Part shown: in pieces, positions 12,142-23,831 of the stretch
Position numbering within the stretch: the first letter of the stretch is position 1
Layout of the letters: every line of letters begins with the position of its first letter
From: Erigeron canadensis
Taxonomy: Eukaryota; Streptophyta; Magnoliopsida; Asterales; Asteraceae
Length of the DNA stretch: 64,000 bases
Direction: 5' to 3'
NCBI RefSeq assembly: GCF_010389155.1
Contig: NC_057769.1
Span: forward strand, 25,606,735 to 25,670,734
Program-made: the position numbers and the translations under genes
The notes under the pieces: model-generated
The model's input: the letters and a program-made list of their open reading frames with translations, nothing else
Databases searched by the model: none
Told to the model about the DNA's origin: nothing

Positions 12142-12965
12142 ATGGCTACTGAAATGAACTTCTCTACTAATGGAACTACTTCTTCTACCACCACCAACAC
12201 CGTTGGTGCAAATGTTTCTCAATCTGTAGGACATACCGTCTCTACAAGCATGAGACCTTTAGTAGGTACCCAAGCTTCCCAAACTATGGCCAACCACTGT
12301 GAAAAGAGAAACGTTTTCTGGTAACAATTTCAAAATGTGACAACCAAAGATGTTATTCTATTTGACCACTTTGAATCTTGCGAGATTCCTAACTGAAACA
12401 ACACCTCAAATTTCTGAAGGTTCTACTGATGCTCAATCAGTAAGTCCTGTTGATGCTTGGAAGCATTCTGAATATCTATGCCGAAACTATGTGTTGAATG
12501 GCCTTGTTGATTCACTGTATAATGTATTTTGCAAAATAACGACTGCCAAAGAATTATGGGAGTCTTTGCAAAAGAAATACAAGGTTTTTAGAGTTTAAAA
12601 TGGTTGACTCTAAAACTGTTATAGCACAGGTTGAAGAATTGCAAATCATAATCAGTGAAATCTTATCAGAAGGAATGGTTCTTGGTGATACATTTCAAGG
12701 TGCTTCCATGATTAAAAAGTTGCCCCCAAGTTGGTTGGATTTTAAAAAGTACCTTAAGCATAAGCGAAAGCCTATGACCGTTGAAGAGCTTGTTGTTCAT
12801 CTTCGAATTGAGGAAGAAAATAGAGTTGCTCAAAATGGTGGTCATATTGAAGGTCTTGCTAAGGCCAACTTTGTTGAGCATGGCCAAAGTTCCAAAGGAA
12901 AAGGTAATTTAAGGGCAAAGGGAAACGTCCTGATAAGAAAAACAAGGGAAAGAAGATGGATTTGA
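12142..12965 (+). pseudogene. Copia gag, broken
   Basis: An ATG at 12142 opens a Ser/Thr-rich N-terminus (MATEMNFSTNGTTSS). The gag-like body continues in other frames at 12350-12598 (LWESLQKKYK) and 12600-12965 (QVEELQIIISEI and PMTVEELVVHLRIEEENR). The frame is interrupted by a frameshift and TGA near 12310-12340, an internal deletion near 12580-12600, and another shift near 12915 before the zinc knuckle. The protein would form the virus-like particle and package RNA. This copy cannot make a full one. Confidence 0.85.
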
Positions 12966-15900
12966 GTCCAAAGAATGGTGGTGTGAAGAAGAAGGTTAGT
13001 TTTTTCAAAGGGAAGTGCTACAATTGCGGTGAATCTGGTCACCGAGCTGATCAATGCAAGAATCCAAGGAAGGAAAGGGCAAATATGGTCGAAGATGACA
13101 TGCCTCTTGTTGCTATGATTTCTGACCTCACAGCTAAGTTGGAAGAGGTCAATCTTACCACCGATGGAATCAAAGGATGGTGGGTTGATACGGGTGCAAC
13201 CCGTCATGTGTGTCCGGATAAGACTATGTTCCATAACTTGAAAGAAGTATCCGGTGAAGACAAGTTGTATATGGGAAATGCTGCCACCGCCGATATCAAG
13301 GGTGAATGCGATGTGATCCTCAAGTGGACTTCGGGGAGAGAGCTCAAGTTAACCAATGTGTTATATGTTCCTAAATTGCGCAAGAGTCTTGTGTCGAGTT
13401 GGTTGCTTAACAAGAATGGGTTTCATTTAGTGTTTGAAAGTGATAAATTTGTGTTAACTAAACGTGGTTTGTATGTTGGTCAAGGTTATGCCCTTAATGG
13501 GATGTTTAAACTCAATGTTGTACCAATCAAGAATGTGAATGAAAATGCTTCTACTTCCGCTTATTTGATTGAGTCTTCTAATATTTGGCATAATCGTCTT
13601 GGACATGTGAATTTTAATTCAATGCGTCGTTTAATTAAATTAAATTGTATACCATCTTTTAACATTGATTCTATCTCTAAATGTCCAACTTGTGTTGTAG
13701 CTAAACAATCCACGAAATCTTTCAAATCCATTGAACGAAACACCGAGCCACTTGATTTAATCCATACCGATGTATGTGATTTTAGATCGATTCCCACTCG
13801 AGGTGGTAACAAATATTTCATCACCTTTATTGATGATTATACAAGATATTGCTATGTATACTTGCTAAAGATCAAGAATGAAGCAATAGATAAGTTTATC
13901 TTGTACAAAAATGAAGTTGAGAATCAACTCAACAAAAAGATTAAACGATTAAGGAGCGATAGAGGAGGTGAATTTGTTTCTCCTTTTGCTGAAATTTGTG
14001 CTCAAAATGGTATTATCCATGAGCAAACAGCTCCTTATACCCCACAACAAAATGGCATTGCTGAAAGAAAGAATCGAACTCTTAAAGAGACGATGAATGC
14101 CATGTTAATAAGCTCGGGTTTAGGGCAAGACATGTGGGGAGATGCCGTTTTGTCGGCAAACTATCTTTTGAACAAAATACCTTTAAAGAAAAAGGATGTT
14201 ACACCTTATGAGTTATGGTTTAATAGAAAACCATCCTATAAATACTTGAAAGTGTGGGGTTGTTTGGCAAAGGTTGTGGTTCCACCACCAAAGGTTCAAA
14301 AGATAGGACCAAAAACTGTTGATTGTGTATTCATCGGATATGCTCAGCATGGTAGCGATTGTGAATCCTCAAATCTTGCTGAACATAGTAGTGCATATCG
14401 GTTTCTAGTACATGAGTCTAAGAACCCGGAAATACACAAAAACAGTATACTTGAGTCAAGAAATGCATCGTTTTTTGAGGGTGTGTTTCCTCGTTTGGAT
14501 AGAGGAAAAGCTTCTACATCAACTCCGGTTGATAAGATTGTTCCAGATGATCATCAAGAACAATCAGAGGAAGAAGAAGTAGAACCGCGAAGAAACAAAA
14601 GGCAAAAGATTGAAAAATCTTTCGGGCCTGATTTTGTTTCTTATATGGTTATGAGTGAACCTCAAACATATCATGAAGCAGTTACTATACAAGAAGCGCC
14701 TCAATGGAAAGAAGCCATCAAGAGTGAAATTGATTCTATTTTGGAGAATCATACTTGGGAACTAGTTCGTCTTCCACCTGGTTGTAAACCACTTGAACAT
14801 CGTTGGATATTCAAGAAAAAGATGAAAGCTGATGGCTCAATTGATAAGTATAAGGCAAGGCTTGTAGTCAAAGGATATAGACAAAAGAAAGATATTGATT
14901 ACTTTGACACATATGCGCCTGTAACTCGAGTAACTTCGATCAGATTAGTGCTTACGATTGCAGCATTGAGAAATTTGGAAATACATCAAATGGATGTAAA
15001 AACAGCCTTTCTCAATGGAGAGCTTGATGAAGAAATATACATGGAACAACCCGAGGGTTTTTCCGCTCCTGGCCAGGAGGACAAGGTTTGTAAACTTGTC
15101 AAGTCTTTGTACGGATTGAAACAAGCTCCAAAGCAATGGCACCAAAAGTTTGATCAAGTCATGCTCGACAATGGTTTCAAGATTAATGAGTGTGACAAAT
15201 GTGTTTATGTCAAAGACATATCTAAGGGATATGTTATACTTTGTCTATATGTCGATGACATACTCATTGTGGGCAGTGATGATAGTATGATCAAATCTAC
15301 CAAAGACATGTTGAAAGCGAGATTTGACATGAAGGATTTGGGTTTAGCGGATGTAATTCTTGGAATGAAAATTACTCGAATCCAAGATGGTCTAGTGTTA
15401 AGTCAATCTCACTATGTGGATAAGATCCTTGAGAAATTCAGTCCCGAGGACTAGAGAGTCGATCGATCTCCAATAGATACCACGCAACACCTATCAAAGA
15501 ATAGAGGTGAAGGTGTTGCTCAATTGGAGTACTCAAGGGTAATTGGCAGCCTAATGTATCTCATGACAAGTACTAGGCCCAGACTTAGCCTATGCTGTTA
15601 GTAGGCTAAGTAGATATACTAGTAATCCTAGTTCGGAGCATTGGAAAGCTATGACTAGGTTACTAAGATACTTGAGATATACAAAGAATTATGGGTTGTA
15701 TTTTGGTCGAGATCCAGCTGTATTGGAAGGATATAGTGATGCTAATTGGATATCCGACATAAAAGATTCCAAATCCACAAGTGGATATGTATTTACTCTT
15801 GGAGGAGCAGCTATAATTTGGAAATCGTCCAAGCAAACGCTCATTGCTAGATCCACTATGGAATATGAATTTATAGCATTGGATAAAGCTGGAGAAGAAG

Positions 15901-16199
15901 CAGAATGGCTACGACATTTCTTGGAATATGTTCCAAGATGGCCAAAACCTTTAACGGCTGTTTGTATACATTGTGATTGCCAATCGGCTATTGGTAGAGC
16001 TCAAAATACAATGTATAATGGCAAGTCAAGACATATTCATCGTAGGCATAATAGTATACGACAACTGCTAACAAGAGGGGTTATCACTATTGACTATGTA
16101 AGGTCAAAGGATAACATTGCGGATCCGCTAACTAAAGGTTTAAGTAGTGAGGCAGTTTATAAGTCGTCGAGAGGAATGGGGCTAAAGCCCATTGAGTAA
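12956..16199 (+). pseudogene. Copia zinc knuckle and pol polyprotein, near-complete but interrupted
   Basis: Open from 12956 to a TAG at 15452-15454. The order is CCHC knuckle (CYNCGESGHRADQC), protease (WWVDTGATRHVC), integrase with the HHCC region (WHNRLGH...CPTC) and core (HTDVCDF, FIDDYTRY, QQNGIAERKNR), then reverse transcriptase (YAPVTRVTSIR, QMDVKTAFLNGELDEEIYMEQPEGF in part, LYVDDILIVG). After the stop, one extra base near 15582 shifts the frame. RNase H follows at about 15651-16199 ([37 protein letters not shown]). An insertion of about 11 residues (CESSNLAEHSS) sits in the integrase C-terminal region and looks like a small local duplication. The lineage may be Tork-like, which is uncertain. 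Confidence 0.92.
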
Positions 16200-16728
16200 A
16201 TTTGTACGAAGGAAAACCTAACTTAGATGTAAATGGAGATCCCATGATCTAGGTTCAATAGAACAACCTAATTGTACGAATATAGGAGGTCACTGTGGGG
16301 GAGCACCCCAAAACATCAAAGGGAGTTTGCAGTCACTGTGGGGGGAGAATCCACCGCAATAAAGTGAATTGCAAAATTTCCTAGCCCATTTCTATATCAA
16401 ATCAGTGATATTATAGAGGTTAAGATTATAGCTTTTAATGATTGTGAGCAATCACCTATGTTAGACAGAAGTGTGGTCGCTTCGAATGGATAGTGTTCCA
16501 TTACCATAACGGACACAAAAGTAAGGGGTTAACCAGACTAGGGAAAGTATTGTGTGATGTGCAATAACGTCTACGTAAAAAGGAGTTAGTTTAAAGACAT
16601 CAAGTTCTACTAACTGCGGAGATTAAGTGCACTCACAAAGGAAAGTTCAAAAGGTAAAACTTACTTCTCCTGCAATACTTGACTGTCGGAATTTATCTTT
16701 AATAACCATATCTATTAATGTGGGGGAT
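16200..16728 (+). other. Copia 3' untranslated region and polypurine tract
   Basis: Non-coding. It contains a short direct repeat around GTCACTGTGGGGG (about 16288 and 16333). It ends in the polypurine tract GTGGGGGAT immediately before the 3' LTR, the plus-strand priming site of the element. Confidence 0.75.
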
Positions 16729-17568
16729 TGTTGGAAAATTTATGTAATAACATAAAATATCCAAGTTAATAGATATGTTAAAAGAAGTTGAAAGAGTAAT
16801 TAACTAATATGAGTTTGTCCCACATTGGTAGAAGAATAAACATTAAGTGTGTTTATAAGGAGGAGTATTGGAGGAATTATAATTCCTTATAAGGGCTACA
16901 CCCCAAGTGGGCAAGGAGGGTGCGAAGCACCCGACCCGCCCGCGCCCGCACCCGGGACTGGAACCGGGGTGGGGGTTATGGGCGATGAGGCGTAATGTGG
17001 CGATGAGCCGTCTTTATTTTTGGCTAGCTCGATTATGGCTTCCATGGCTCAGTAGGTGGCTGTATGGCTCAAGAGTTTAGTTGTTATGGCTTAAGTGGGT
17101 TGATTTGTTCCTGGTTTAACACCTGGAACAACACTTGCTATAGTTCACCAAGTAACACATGTAATTAAGGTGTTATTAAGCTTCAATAGTTAACATGTGT
17201 CTTCCACTTAAAAAGAAAATCTGATATATACATCAGATTAATAACAACAACAACTAACAGTACATACAAACACCTTTCCAATCTGGATCATCAACCAAAC
17301 TCCTTCTCTTTCACCTCCCTTAGACTTGTTCTTGAAGGTATAATCTGCTTTGACTGTTGTACCCTGGGAAACTGTCGGGTTCACTTGGGTGGCCCGAAAT
17401 CAGTTTTAAGGGCCCTTGGTTAAACCATATCCTCAGCCCATTTACCTTCTTCTTTTCTGTTTTGTTTCTGTTTATTTTACTTTCTTGTATTGATTAGTAG
17501 TAGTTAATCTTGTTGTAATTCGAATTTGATTATCAATAAAATGTTAATATGTGAATGGTGTTCCAACA
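16729..17568 (+). repeat. Copia 3' LTR
   Basis: 840 bp with the same termini as the 5' LTR, followed by the target duplication ATCTA at 17569. It includes a GC-rich block (GCCCGCGCCCGCACCCGGGA) around 16935 that differs from the 5' LTR, and about 35 bp near 17145-17180 not found there. Confidence 0.9.
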
Positions 17569-19105
17569 ATCTATTGGTGTTATAGCAGCCCAAATAGCGG
17601 TTGTATAGCTTGATTTGGCCCAAACTCAAATACAACATAATTAACACTTTTCTTTTTTGCTAGTATTAACACTATTGTTTCACATATTGACACTTTTAAG
17701 CTTGACTTTTGATATTTTATTAAGTATATGTATTAGTTAGCGTGTATACATATATATATATATATATATATAGTATAAAACTATTATCTCACCGCTATCT
17801 CACCGTGATATATGATTCTGGACTGTGTGAAGATAAAACATTACCCCAATCAGCCATGCATAGTTAAGAGTAATGTCTGGTTTCATGTCTTGTGTTAAGA
17901 CATGTCTGTGGCCTTAGTAGATTAATTTTCTTTTGCCGTTTCTGTAAATAGATATGTTGCAAATGGAAAATGGATTCCAGATATGGTCATTCAATGGCAA
18001 GCAACTCTATCGAATTTCGAAGGATCATTTCTTACAGGTACTCTGGCAAGTTTTACATTAATTAGTTAGCTCTGTAAGTTCATATCAGTTCATAAGCTGT
18101 CACAACTTCATGATTAGTGCTTTCTTGGCTTAAGAACAGAGTCCCTGAGCTCTAGTTAGATGGGAGATATGTGTATCTATTTTCCGTAATTGTTTTTTCG
18201 GTTGCGTTCTTTTATTTAAAATTGGTTCACATAGTAGATACAGTGGAAACTATGTATATAAGCATCTATCTTTTACTCATTTACAGATTATAGATTTAAA
18301 TATCTAGATACATGGAAAAATACAGAATTTTGACTCTAGGAAATAGTTTAAGGTAGTATAAGGGGTCTGTGGTGAGTCATCATTAGTACAGTGTTAAATT
18401 ATGTGTCAAATATGGTATACTTGCTATAGATATTTAGTTTTATTGTATAAAATTAGCGACCACTGGTTGATTATTGCAGTTCTTGGGGAGGTCGAGACCA
18501 CCATCTTTTTTGAGCCCCGAGAAAGAGGAAGAAATTGCAAAGAACCTGAAGAAGTACAACAAAAAGTATGATGTCCAGGATCAAGATATCTCGGTATTGT
18601 TGAGTAAGCAGGATCGAGAAAAGAGGAAGTAGCTGAAGGACGAATGGGAGAGGTGGGTCAACGAAGAAGAGAAGATGGAGAGACAAATGTTGAGAGATGG
18701 TGAAGCCAGTGATGTGGAAGAAGAATACGAGGCTAAAGAAGTGGAAGTTGAAGAATTGTTTGACGTATCTGATGAAATCATCCCAGATGCTGCCTAAATC
18801 AGAAAGTTTTGTAGGTTCTTTTTGCCAAATGTGTTTCATTTCCAGCTTCATACCAATAATTTTATTTTTGATATCTGACTTAGCTCCTGCTATTGGTTTT
18901 GTTTAATGACAAATGCACAAACATGTTGACAATTGGTCCTAGCTCTCCAATTTGAGGTTATGGTTATACTTGATGAATAACTGATTGTCTGCTAGCTGAT
19001 GGGAGAAAGTCAAAGTAACGGTAGCTACCCGGAAATGGAGGTTTATTACATTGATATTGTCTGCCATTAATGCTTGACATAAAACTTCTTGGTATGATAT
19101 GATTA
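17569..19105 (+). pseudogene. eIF3b pseudogene, 3' portion (after the copia insertion)
   Basis: Resumes the eIF3b copy exactly where it stopped at 11134, in intron 9. Exon 10 (about 17952-18037) has lost 23 bp between repeated GCAA/GAAA words, which shifts the frame. Exon 11 (about 18480-18797) has a CAG-to-TAG change near 18629 and an 18-bp in-frame loss near 18665. The former stop and 3' UTR are still recognisable to 18965. A segment of about 110 bp then appears that the parent lacks, after which homology (GACATAAAACTTCTTGGT) resumes until about 19100. The damage shows this is a dead copy. Confidence 0.9.
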
Positions 19106-20697
19106 TGGTAGAGGGGGTGAACAGATCTTACCGATATATTACATTCTTTTGAAAACTTGTTATTGAAACTTTGAATCTTGTTTGGACAAAGCTTAAGGTA
19201 AGAATGATTTTTCATGAGGACACGTCTATATTTGCAGCACTATAATCTCCTAGACAGTTGGAGAGTTCTCAATGCAATCTTGATTCTTTTATAACTCCAA
19301 TATGGGAATTCCCAAATCTTTTTGACATTTCACAAATCATCACAACTCTAATCGCTAGAGTTGAGAAACACCTAAAAAAACCTATCCACTAAGATGATCT
19401 AGCACAAATCACACTCCCTCGAGTATGATATAACAACTTTTAGCAAATAGAGTACTATACATTTTTACTCACTACAATTCACAAATGATTAATTATGAAT
19501 CTACAATTGGTCACTTTGAATATCAAAATGTTTTAAGTTGCATGAGGTGAGAAATAATAGTAAACAAGTGTTGATTTGATAGCAAAACATTTTTGAGAGC
19601 CGTTCATACGGACGGACACAAAACCTTAATGCATAGAGAAACTTAGGCCAATTTTTAGTGACAAGTTCAACGTGATCAAAGTCAAAAACTAAAAATGTAC
19701 TTCATGATAAAATAACGTCTTAAGTATACCCTGTAAGTTTAGATCTTGAAAACATTGATCAAATTTTTCGAAAAAACAATCATGATGGTGGAAAACAGTG
19801 GACCACAGACGTTGTGCACGGGCGATCCGTGCAGGACGTCCGTGCTCCAAGCAATGCAACCCAACTTTGCCCCAAACTTGATCGTTTTTGCAGTTTTTGT
19901 GCGGAATCAACATATGCATGTATGATCATTATTATTTCATTTTATAATCGTCTCGCGTATTGTTTGTCATCATCAAAACGAGAGAGATGTCATATTAAAC
20001 CAAAAATCATAAAATTCTGCATTTTGAGAAACAAACCATCTAATTAATAATGAACCAACATACTAATTTTGATGTCTCCGTATTAAAGTAGAAGTAACTT
20101 CTATGTAGCTATACAACTACAAGTGTTCCGAGTAGTATACCTTGCATTTTTTACCGAGTTGACATTACTTGATCGAAAGCAATAAGCCAATAATTTCATG
20201 TCATCTGATTTTAAAAAAATTGATAAGCTTAAATTTTTTATACATCTAGCAGGCTGTCAAACAAACCACAATCAAATTCGAATTTGATATATTGGTTCCT
20301 TTGTTGTTTCATGACATATTTTCGCATATTTGCCATGAAACAACAAAATAATTTTCATTTGGGCGTTTTAGCGAACATCTTGTGTTCAAACTTAGACCCT
20401 CAATCCTCAAAAATACTCAAATTGTTTTTTCGCTTATTTTCCATAAATCCAAATTCAATAATGTAAAACGATAGAGCTATCAAATAAAATATTCCTGAGT
20501 ACATCAGACAATTACATTTGTCTTGAAAACATGTTCATTTATTCATCATAATCATCAGCTAATTAAATAAAGTTTTAAACATGTTAACAGAATTCAGAGA
20601 TGTGAGAAATGTAAAAAATTCTACACTTAGTTAAATAGAAAGTTAATTATTTGTACGAAATATTCTTTGCTTTTTAAGAATCTAAGTTTAAAATTAA
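19106..20697. other. Spacer between eIF3b pseudogene and CNL gene
   Basis: No gene is recognised. It holds a perfect 14-bp inverted repeat (TTTGTTGTTTCATG at 20300-20313 and its complement at 20334-20347, with a 20-bp spacer) and otherwise AT-rich DNA. The part next to 20697 is the 3' flank of the minus-strand CNL gene. Confidence 0.5.
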
Positions 20698-23548
20698 CTA
20701 CCTGGTTGGCTGGTTGTACAATCTCAATGATTTTTTCACGGTTTCATTTATGGCAAAAGATCCATTGACTGCTATGGGCATACCTGAATGTCCTACCAAT
20801 GTTTTGAGGTTGGGTGTTTCGTGGATTCCAGGGCCCCATATGTCCATGCTCCCACAACCACGTATTTCAACATCCACCAAAGATGGATATCTGATACTAC
20901 AATTCCCAACTGAGTTAAAGAATCCTTTCAGTTTCCTTAAGAACAAAAGCAATATTTGGGCGAGGGAAGGGAACACTATAACATTTCCAGATGCATCATC
21001 TCGACGACCTTCACTACCCCAAATCACTTCCTCTAGACTGTCGCAACCTTCAATTTTCAATTTCTTGAGATTGACAAGGCCTTGTGCTACAGTTATAGTG
21101 AATATCCTTTCTAACTTATCACAACTATAGATATAAAGCTTGACTAGGTTACTTAGACTTATATATTCATCTGGGCATTTCCATATCACCTCCAATTTAC
21201 TTAGGGACCCCAATTCAAGATGTTGTAGTTTCTTGAAACACTTTTCTTTTGTTTTCCCTTCATCCCCATCACACAGTGTACCATCATCAACTAAGCATGA
21301 CACATGAGGACAATCATACAACTCAATATGCTCCACTTTATACAGGGTCGGCATGATGTTATTTAGCGCAATCATAACATGTTCACTTGAAATAATTAAA
21401 TAACGATCTAGCCTCCTAAGCTCATTTACTTGATAGAAATCTCCCCTGAGTTCATACTCTAGATAGAAATCTCCGATTTGAATAACAAATCTTTTTAGAT
21501 TTTCTAAATTAAAACCTTTGGGAATAAGATCAAAACATTTCACTGTTAAATCTAAGTATATGATATTCGACAACTTCATTACCTCAGCAAGACAACCATT
21601 AACTCCTTCCCTCATCTTGCTAAGGTCAATGTACAACTCTTCCAAACTTTGGAGCTTTAAAATCACGCCCGATGTTACACGAGTCATATATCTACACCTA
21701 ATAACTTCAAGCCGCCTTAAGTTCACCAACTCACCAATCTCTTTAGGAATTTCTTTGATTCCAGTTCTATTAAGAATTAGAATCTCAAGGTCTTTCATCT
21801 CCCCAAGAATAGAAATCTCATGGAAAAGGTAGTTTTCTTCAAGATTAAGGACACGAAGTTTTGTGAGTAGCTTCAATGATTGTGGAAGCTGCGCAAATTG
21901 ACAACACCTCATATCTAATACTTTGACTTCTCTCATGCCCTCAATGAACTTATCAGAAATAATTGACAATTCCGAATTGTTATTTACAAGGAAAATGTCA
22001 AGGCTTGATAAATGAATCTCACAGTCAGGAAGCTCGGAGATACTATTGTTCATGAGTGAGATACCCGTGTAGCTTTTTAGGTTGTTGTCTTTTGGTAGCC
22101 ATTTTGTCAAACGTTTCCCAGCCTTTACCAGATATTTGTTTTTACCTTTAGATGCAATTAACATTGCCACGTCATGAATAACGTCATGCATTTTGGTGAA
22201 GCCTTCATCATCCTCCACCTTCAACAACAAGCAAGAGGATGTGAGAAGATTAACTGCATTTCGAACCCTATCTCTTGCATCCTCCATGCTATCAAGGTCA
22301 TCAAACTTATACAAACCCACCATATAATATACCAAGTCTTCCAACGAAATAGTATAGTCGCTAGGGAACATAGCACATAGCAAGAAGCACGACTTGGCTT
22401 CTTCACTTTTAAGATATTCATAACTTAGTTGCAAACGAGTAAATGCTTTAGCTATATCCAGATCCAATTCCGATGATACGGGTTTCTTGAGTCGAGAAAG
22501 AGTCGCTTTCCATGTATTAATGGTTTCATCTTTCAAAGCATTCCCTACAGCTTGAATAAAGAGTGGCAATCCACCACATTGTGCAGCAACATCGTATGCA
22601 ACTTGTTTCAAATTGGTGTCGGTTTCCACTTTTTCACCGACCACGCGTTTGAAAAGAATCCATGCTTCTTTTGCTGGCAAAGAGTCGACATAGATTTTAC
22701 TATCAACCTTCATTTTCTGGCACACTTTTTCACTTCTAGTCGTCAGCAAAATCTTAAGGTTTCTCGAAAGTGGCATGCATAATTCTTCCCAGGAGAGTGT
22801 CTCCCAAACGTCATCTAATATGATTAGAAGTTTATGCTTTTTCTTTATTCTCTTTCTTGCATCTTCACTTTCTTTTTTAATCTTCTCAATATCTACACTT
22901 TGCGAGACGGTTATGAATGCAACATCATGAAACAAATGCTTTACTCTTGGAACAACTTCCTTGGCTAGTGTAGTTTTCCCAACACCACCTAATCCATAAA
23001 TTCCAATTTTTTTGTATTTTTTCATCTTCTATGGCTGCAATGATATCTTTCAAAGCTGAATTATGGGTCTGAATACCATCAAGGTCTTTGTTTTCATAAG
23101 AATCAAGTGGTCCTGGTGGAGGATTATAAAGAGATACCCCACTTTCATAAGACTTGCCGCTTACTTGGTGTTGTGAAAGAGAATAAGCCATCTTCGTTGC
23201 CATCTTACCGTAATGATAAAGGGTCCCCCAGTTGGCACATATTCTTATTCTGAAGCATGTCTTGTGGGCGTTTGCTTCATGTTGAAGAAACACTTCGGCC
23301 TTGGATATTTCGTTTGCCGCCTTCTTTGACCACTCTTCCACACCTTGTACGAGATTATCTCCTTTAAAATTAGCGTTATTTATTTGTTGTTGAAACTTCT
23401 CCCTCATAAGTTTTAGGTTTTCAACTTCACTCTGCAACGTTTTAACATTTTCTTTGCAATTCCACATGTAACTAAACTCCTTGATAGCCACACCAAACAA
23501 TAAGTCCACAACTTTTCCAACCAGAGGACTAACCATCGACTCGCCCAT
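20698..23548 (-). pseudogene. CC-NB-LRR receptor gene with a single frameshift at the P-loop
   Basis: Predicted intracellular immune receptor. On the minus strand an N-terminal coiled-coil ORF starts at 23548 (MGESMVSPLVGKVV; an alternative ATG is at 23536). It contains leucine-heptad text around ENVKTLQSEVENLKLMREKF. A second frame running to TAG at 20698 carries the P-loop GLGGVGKTT, kinase-2 LLIILDDVW, RNBS-B ILLTTRSEK, GLPL CGGLPLFIQAVG, RNBS-D CFLLCAMFP, MHD KMHDVIHDVA and about 14-16 LRRs. The two frames join only if one base is lost from the six-T run at 23017-23022 or its neighbour, so it is either a pseudogene or an assembly error in a homopolymer. Joined, it would be about 950 aa. 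The P-loop to kinase-2 spacing also looks short by roughly 15-20 residues. Everything downstream of the shift is intact. Confidence 0.85.
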
Positions 23549-23702
23549 TCTTAATTTTCTGATGATATGTAGATATATAAACAAGAGAGAGTTGTGCCAA
23601 AGACAACAATGAAAAGTGAATGCTGAAAAAAGGAAAACATGATGGTGATACAGATTTGATCAAACAAAAGTAAATATTAATAAGAGTTTTTTATTTCTTA
23701 AC

Positions 23703-23831
23703 GGGAAATGATATTCGTACCACATGCTTTAATAAATCTACCACACATTACAACTTTCAAAATACACTGTACAGTTACTAAAGCACATGTGTGGTAAATT
23801 TATCAAAACATGAGGTACGAATATCACTTCC
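23703..23831. mobile_element. Fold-back MITE upstream of the CNL gene
   Basis: The left arm GGGAAATGATATTCGTACC (23703) is the near-perfect complement of the right arm ending GGTACGAATATCACTTCCT (23831). Inner parts also pair (CTACCACACAT with GTGTGGTAAA). It is a 129-bp hairpin about 155 bp upstream of the CNL start codon, so it may lie in the promoter. Confidence 0.65.

Larger units (their letters stand above)
11130..17573 (+). mobile_element. Ty1/copia LTR retrotransposon with target duplication
   Basis: The element itself spans 11135-17568 (6434 bp) with LTRs at 11135-11980 and 16729-17568, each TGTTGG...CCAACA. The 5-bp target duplication is ATTTA (11130-11134) and ATCTA (17569-17573), with one mismatch. 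The intact eIF3b intron has ATCTA at the matching place (about 6931), so the original target is known. The internal order is gag, zinc knuckle, protease, integrase, reverse transcriptase, RNase H, which is the copia order. A G-rich polypurine tract (GTGGGGGAT) ends at 16728. Gag and pol carry frameshifts, deletions and stops, so it is not autonomous. The LTRs differ by several indels, indicating an old insertion. Confidence 0.93.

Noticed and set aside
14564..14752. Minus-strand ORFs within the copia element and eIF3b exons
   Set aside because: They are shadows of the real coding frame on the other strand.
20698..23548. A programmed frameshift in the minus-strand CNL
   Set aside because: A homopolymer run is the simpler explanation, and programmed frameshifting is not known in plant NLRs. 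It is kept only as a checkable lesion.
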